From Neisseria flavescens (GTDB taxonomy: Bacteria > Pseudomonadota > Gammaproteobacteria > Burkholderiales > Neisseriaceae): a stretch of DNA of 64,000 nt. The translations under genes were made by a program, and so were the position numbers. The notes below the pieces were generated by a model. It worked only from the letters and a program-made list of their open reading frames with translations. It had not been told where the DNA came from and made no database searches. Positions 60,955-64,000 of this stretch are shown here, piece after piece (position 1 is the first letter of the stretch; every line of letters starts with the position of its first letter). The stretch is taken from assembly GCF_005221285.1 (NCBI RefSeq), contig NZ_CP039886.1:2108001-2172000 (forward strand), given 5' to 3'.

Positions 60955-61596
60955 TCACTCAGGTGGTGTTTCGCCCGCAAGATTCTCGATTTCTTCGCGA
61001 TGCGCGTCAAACCATGAACCGACCACTTGATTGACTTCGTCCATACCTTGCTTTTTCAGGCTGGAAAACAGTTGAACGCTGATTTTTTGGCGCTCGGTGT
61101 AGGGTTTCAGTGATTTTTTTACCGCCGCCAAAGTTTTAATCTGGTCGTTTTTAGACAGCTTGTCTGCTTTTGACAGCAGGATATGCACAGGGCGGCCGGT
61201 AATGTGGAAGAAGTCCAGCATTTGAATGTCTAAAGCCTTGAGCGGATGGCGCGAGTCCATAATCAAAATCAGGCCGATCAATTGGCGACGTTGTTGCAGG
61301 TAGTCGCCCAAGAGTTTGACCCAGTGCGCACGGATGGCTTCCGGTACTTGCGCGTAGCCGTAGCCGGGCAAGTCGACCATGAAATTGCCGTTTTCCAGTT
61401 CAAAGAAATTGATGTGTTGGGTGCGGCCCGGTGTTTTGGAAACATAGGCAAGGCGCACATGATTGGTTAAGGTATTGATGGCACTGGATTTGCCGGCATT
61501 GCTTCGGCCGACAAAGGCAATCTCGGCCGGCGTGTCGGGCAGGTCTTTCAGATGGTTGACCGTTGTAAAAAATTTGGCGTTTTGAAAAAGGTTCAT
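60955..61596 (-). CDS. engB: Ribosome biogenesis GTPase EngB (YsxC/YihA)
   Basis: The 213-residue protein has G1 GRSNAGKSSAINTL, G3 DLPGYGYAQ, G4 LSKADKLS. It is needed for assembly of the large ribosomal subunit. AAGGAA lies 7 bases before the ATG at 61596, so the upstream in-frame ATG at 61650 is less likely. It is divergent from cycA. Confidence 0.95.
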   Translation of the reverse strand: MNLFQNAKFFTTVNHLKDLPDTPAEIAFVGRSNAGKSSAINTLTNHVRLAYVSKTPGRTQHINFFELENGNFMVDLPGYGYAQVPEAIRAHWVKLLGDYLQQRRQLIGLILIMDSRHPLKALDIQMLDFFHITGRPVHILLSKADKLSKNDQIKTLAAVKKSLKPYTERQKISVQLFSSLKKQGMDEVNQVVGSWFDAHREEIENLAGETPPE

Positions 61597-61811
61597 CAGT
61601 ATTTCCTTGCATGGAAACAAAACTGCAACATCATAATTTGTATCGGGCATTTATGTTGCAGCAGTTTGGTAATTTGAGTAGTAATTTAATGTAAACTTGG
61701 TATAGAATAGCACGTTTATAGAATTATCGGTTTTAATCGGGAAAATTCCCCGGTATTTGAGTATAAAAAAGGCATTGACGCGGTACGCAATGCTGTAATC
61801 AGGAGCACTCC

Positions 61812-62435
61812 ATGAAACGATTGACTTTATTGGCCTTGGTATTGGCTGCCGGTGCGGTTTCCGCTGCCCCTAAAGCAGATGCTGAAAAAGGCAAACAGGT
61901 AGCGACTACTATCTGTGCGGCGTGTCACGCAGCCGATGGTAACAGCGGTATCGCAACTTATCCTAAGCTGGCAGGTCAGGCTGCGGCCTACATCTACGGT
62001 CAAACCATGGCCATCAAAGACGGTACCCGTGCCCACGGTGCTGCCGGCGTGATGAAACCGATGGTGATGAACTTGTCCGAACAAGACATCCGCGACGCTG
62101 CCGCCTACTATGCCAAACAACAAGGCAAACCGGGCGAAGCCAATCCTAAAGAAAACCCAGAGCTGGGCGCGAAAATCTATCGTGGCGGCCTGAGCGCTAA
62201 AAAACTGCCGGCATGTATGTCTTGCCACGGTCCTAGCGGCGCAGGTATCCCTGGCGGCGGTACTGAAATCCAAGCCTATCCTCGTCTGGGCGGCCAACAC
62301 AAAGCTTACGTTGTCGAGCAAATGAAAGCTTACCAATCCGGCCAACGCAAAAACGCCATCATGGCCGATATTGCCAACCGCCTGAGCGAAGAAGAGTTGA
62401 ACGCAGTAGCCAACTTCATCCAAGGTTTGCACTAA
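61812..62435 (+). CDS. cycA: Dihaem cytochrome c4
   Basis: The 207-residue periplasmic protein has a signal peptide (LALVLAAGAVSAA) and two c-type haem sites, CAACH near 36 and CMSCHG near 137, each with a distal Met (VMKPMVMN and KNAIMADI). Cytochrome c4 carries electrons from the bc1 complex to the cbb3 oxidase in Neisseria. AGGAGCACTCC precedes the ATG. The next gene, resB, serves haem attachment to such cytochromes. Confidence 0.95.
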   Translation: MKRLTLLALVLAAGAVSAAPKADAEKGKQVATTICAACHAADGNSGIATYPKLAGQAAAYIYGQTMAIKDGTRAHGAAGVMKPMVMNLSEQDIRDAAAYYAKQQGKPGEANPKENPELGAKIYRGGLSAKKLPACMSCHGPSGAGIPGGGTEIQAYPRLGGQHKAYVVEQMKAYQSGQRKNAIMADIANRLSEEELNAVANFIQGLH

Positions 62436-62463
62436 TTTCGTTTTGAAACGAGCTTATTGATAT

Positions 62464-62492
62464 AGGCCGTCTGAAAACTCTTCAGACGGCCT
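62464..62492 (+). terminator. DUS hairpin after cycA
   Basis: AGGCCGTCTGAA, 5-base loop, TTCAGACGGCCT. Confidence 0.75.
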
Positions 62493-62639
62493 TAACCAAT
62501 ATAGGCCGATAGGCCTGATTGGTTTTTTCAAATAGCGACAGCAAGATTTTGACTACAATATGCAGTATTCTTCCTTTCGCATCACACGTCATTGCAGTCC
62601 GTTCCATCGATCGGGTTGCCCTAAGCCGACATTTGAGAC

Positions 62640-64000
62640 ATGAGTAAATCTTCATCATCCGTCCCACTTATCCGTAGACCATGGTTTGCCTTTTTCAGCT
62701 CCATGCGTTTTGCCGTCGCCCTGCTCAGCCTGTTGGGCGTGGCTTCGATTATCGGTACGGTCTTGCAGCAAAACCAGCCACAAGTCGATTATTTGGTGAA
62801 ATTCGGCCCGTTTTGGTCGCAGATTTTTGGCTTTTTGGGTCTGTACGACGTGTACGCCTCGGCGTGGTTCGTTGTCATCATGATGTTTTTGGTGATTTCC
62901 ACCGGATTGTGCCTGATTCGTAATGTTCCGCCGTTTTTGCGCGAGATTCGTTCGTTCCGTGAAAACGCGAAGGAAAAATCGCTGGCGGCAATGCGCCATT
63001 CCATTGTTTTAGACGGACAGGTGACGCCCGAAGTCGCGCAACGGTATTTGGAAGTGCAGGGCTACGGCTGCAAAACCGTTACGCGTGAAGACGGTTCGGT
63101 TTTGGTAGCGGCGAAAAAAGGCGCGATGAACAAATGGGGCTATATCTTTGCCCATGCCGCGCTGATTGTGATTTGTTTGGGCGGTTTGATAGACAGCAAT
63201 ATCCTGCTGAAAATCGGTATGCTCACCGGTCAAGTCGTGCCGGACAATACTGCGGTTTACGCCAAAGACTTTAAGCCAGAAAGCGTGTTGGGTGAATCCA
63301 ACCTGTCGTTTAGGGGCAACGTCAATATTGCGGAAGGGCAGAGCGCGGACGTGGTGTTTCTGAATGCGGATAACGGCATGCTGGTGCAAGACCTGCCGTT
63401 TTCGGTCAAATTGAAGAAATTCCATATCGACTTTTACGATACCGGTATGCCGCGCGATTTTGCCAGCGACTTGGAAGTAACGGACAAGGCAACCGGCAAA
63501 GTCAGCGAACACACCATCCGCGTCAACCACCCTTTGACGTTGCACGGTATTACGGTTTATCAGGCAAGTTTTGCCGACGGCGGCTCGGACTTGACGTTTA
63601 AAGCGTGGAATCTGGCTGATGCCGACCGTACTCCGGTCAAGCTCAAAGCGACTTCCATGCGCGAGTTTCCGCTGGATTTGGGCAAGACCTCTTATAAACT
63701 GGAATTTGACCAGTTTACTTCGATGAACGTCGAAGACATGAGCGAGCCGTCTGAAAAAGAGCAAAACCTGAAATCCGCCCTCAACGATGTTCGCTCCGTC
63801 CGTCAAGAAGGCAAAAAATACACCAACATCGGCCCGTCTATCGTTTACCGCATCCGCGACAAAGCAGGGCAGGCGGTCGAATATAAAAACTATATGTTGC
63901 CGGTAAAACAAGATGAAGACTATTTCTTCATTACCGGCACACGCAGCGGCTTGGCACAGCAATACCGCTGGTTGCGCATTCCGATGGATAAAAACGGCCA
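62640..64000 (+). CDS. resB: Cytochrome c biogenesis protein ResB (CcsB), N-terminal part
   Basis: The frame runs off the window end; 453 codons are visible. It begins MSKSSSSVPLIRRPWFAFFS, with three membrane helices (FAVALLSLLGVASIIGTV; AWFVVIMMFLVISTGLCL; YIFAHAALIVICLGGLI) before a large periplasmic domain, as in ResB/CcsB of the type II system. With CcsA it moves and ligates haem to apocytochromes such as c4 and c5-type proteins. The periplasmic part includes a DUS core read as EPSEK. The opposite-strand frame is a shadow. Confidence 0.93.
   Translation, partial: MSKSSSSVPLIRRPWFAFFSSMRFAVALLSLLGVASIIGTVLQQNQPQVDYLVKFGPFWSQIFGFLGLYDVYASAWFVVIMMFLVISTGLCLIRNVPPFLREIRSFRENAKEKSLAAMRHSIVLDGQVTPEVAQRYLEVQGYGCKTVTREDGSVLVAAKKGAMNKWGYIFAHAALIVICLGGLIDSNILLKIGMLTGQVVPDNTAVYAKDFKPESVLGESNLSFRGNVNIAEGQSADVVFLNADNGMLVQDLPFSVKLKKFHIDFYDTGMPRDFASDLEVTDKATGKVSEHTIRVNHPLTLHGITVYQASFADGGSDLTFKAWNLADADRTPVKLKATSMREFPLDLGKTSYKLEFDQFTSMNVEDMSEPSEKEQNLKSALNDVRSVRQEGKKYTNIGPSIVYRIRDKAGQAVEYKNYMLPVKQDEDYFFITGTRSGLAQQYRWLRIPMDKNG

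Noticed and set aside
63009..63962. A 317-codon minus-strand frame at the window end
   Set aside because: The plus strand here encodes ResB in one uninterrupted frame that runs off the window, with its three membrane helices; the minus frame is its shadow.

Overview
The window is a Neisseria chromosome. Transformation uptake sequences (DUS, core GCCGTCTGAA) occur every few hundred bases, mostly as inverted pairs that also form terminators. Correia elements (CREE) are present, and the genes include neisserial fetA/fetB, lpxL1-type, fur, groESL, gyrB and dnaE. The usual DUS form here is AGGCCGTCTGAA. As far as I recall the published DUS dialects, that form belongs to commensals of the N. subflava/flavescens type rather than to meningococcus or gonococcus, which use ATGCCGTCTGAA. 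No tRNA or rRNA gene was seen.

Layout. 0-4.4 kb: end of prmC, a DEDD exonuclease with a structured RNA candidate upstream, lpxL, ruvC and a nitrilase. 4.5-6.2 kb: a porin stub and avtA. 6.3-13.3 kb: the fet ferric-siderophore uptake locus (receptor fetA, binding lipoprotein fetB, two permeases, an FmdE-like protein, an ATPase) with a phase-variable fetA promoter. 13.3-16.2 kb: a CREE/dRS3 repeat cluster and groES-groEL. 16.4-21.8 kb: katA, accC/accB and queA. 21.8-25.5 kb: an accessory patch with a toxin tail and Imm8 immunity gene, a pseudouridine-synthase fragment, a trimeric autotransporter adhesin behind a G-tract promoter, and an IS256-like element. 25.6-33 kb: gyrB, prmA, dapB, bamE, fur, aat, dapD. 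33-36.7 kb: a broken glycosyltransferase, rmuC and a tandem family of tiny exported peptides. 36.8-47 kb: mnmE, an oxidoreductase/LysR pair, a GIY-YIG protein, an IS5-type element, a cytochrome c lipoprotein, ubiG, a CYTH protein, hemJ and prlC. 47.1-55.3 kb: an Rhs polymorphic-toxin island. 55.3-64 kb: a Mrr-N-like protein, a His-rich protein, dnaE, engB, cycA (cytochrome c4) and the start of resB.

The Rhs island is the most unusual region. It holds only start-less Rhs pieces: one core segment and two C-terminal cassettes, one tipped with a YwqJ-type deaminase and one with a GIY-YIG-like nuclease. Each cassette is followed by its immunity gene, and further orphan immunity genes are present. 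The pieces are separated by a repeated boundary of about 170 bp carrying paired AGGTCGTCTGAA uptake sequences, a third DUS dialect. This looks like a silent toxin-cassette store that may be exchanged by transformation. The 8.8-14.5 kb stretch uses ATGCCGTCTGAA instead and carries dRS3 repeats, which suggests import from the meningococcal group. Three DUS dialects in one window indicate a mosaic chromosome.
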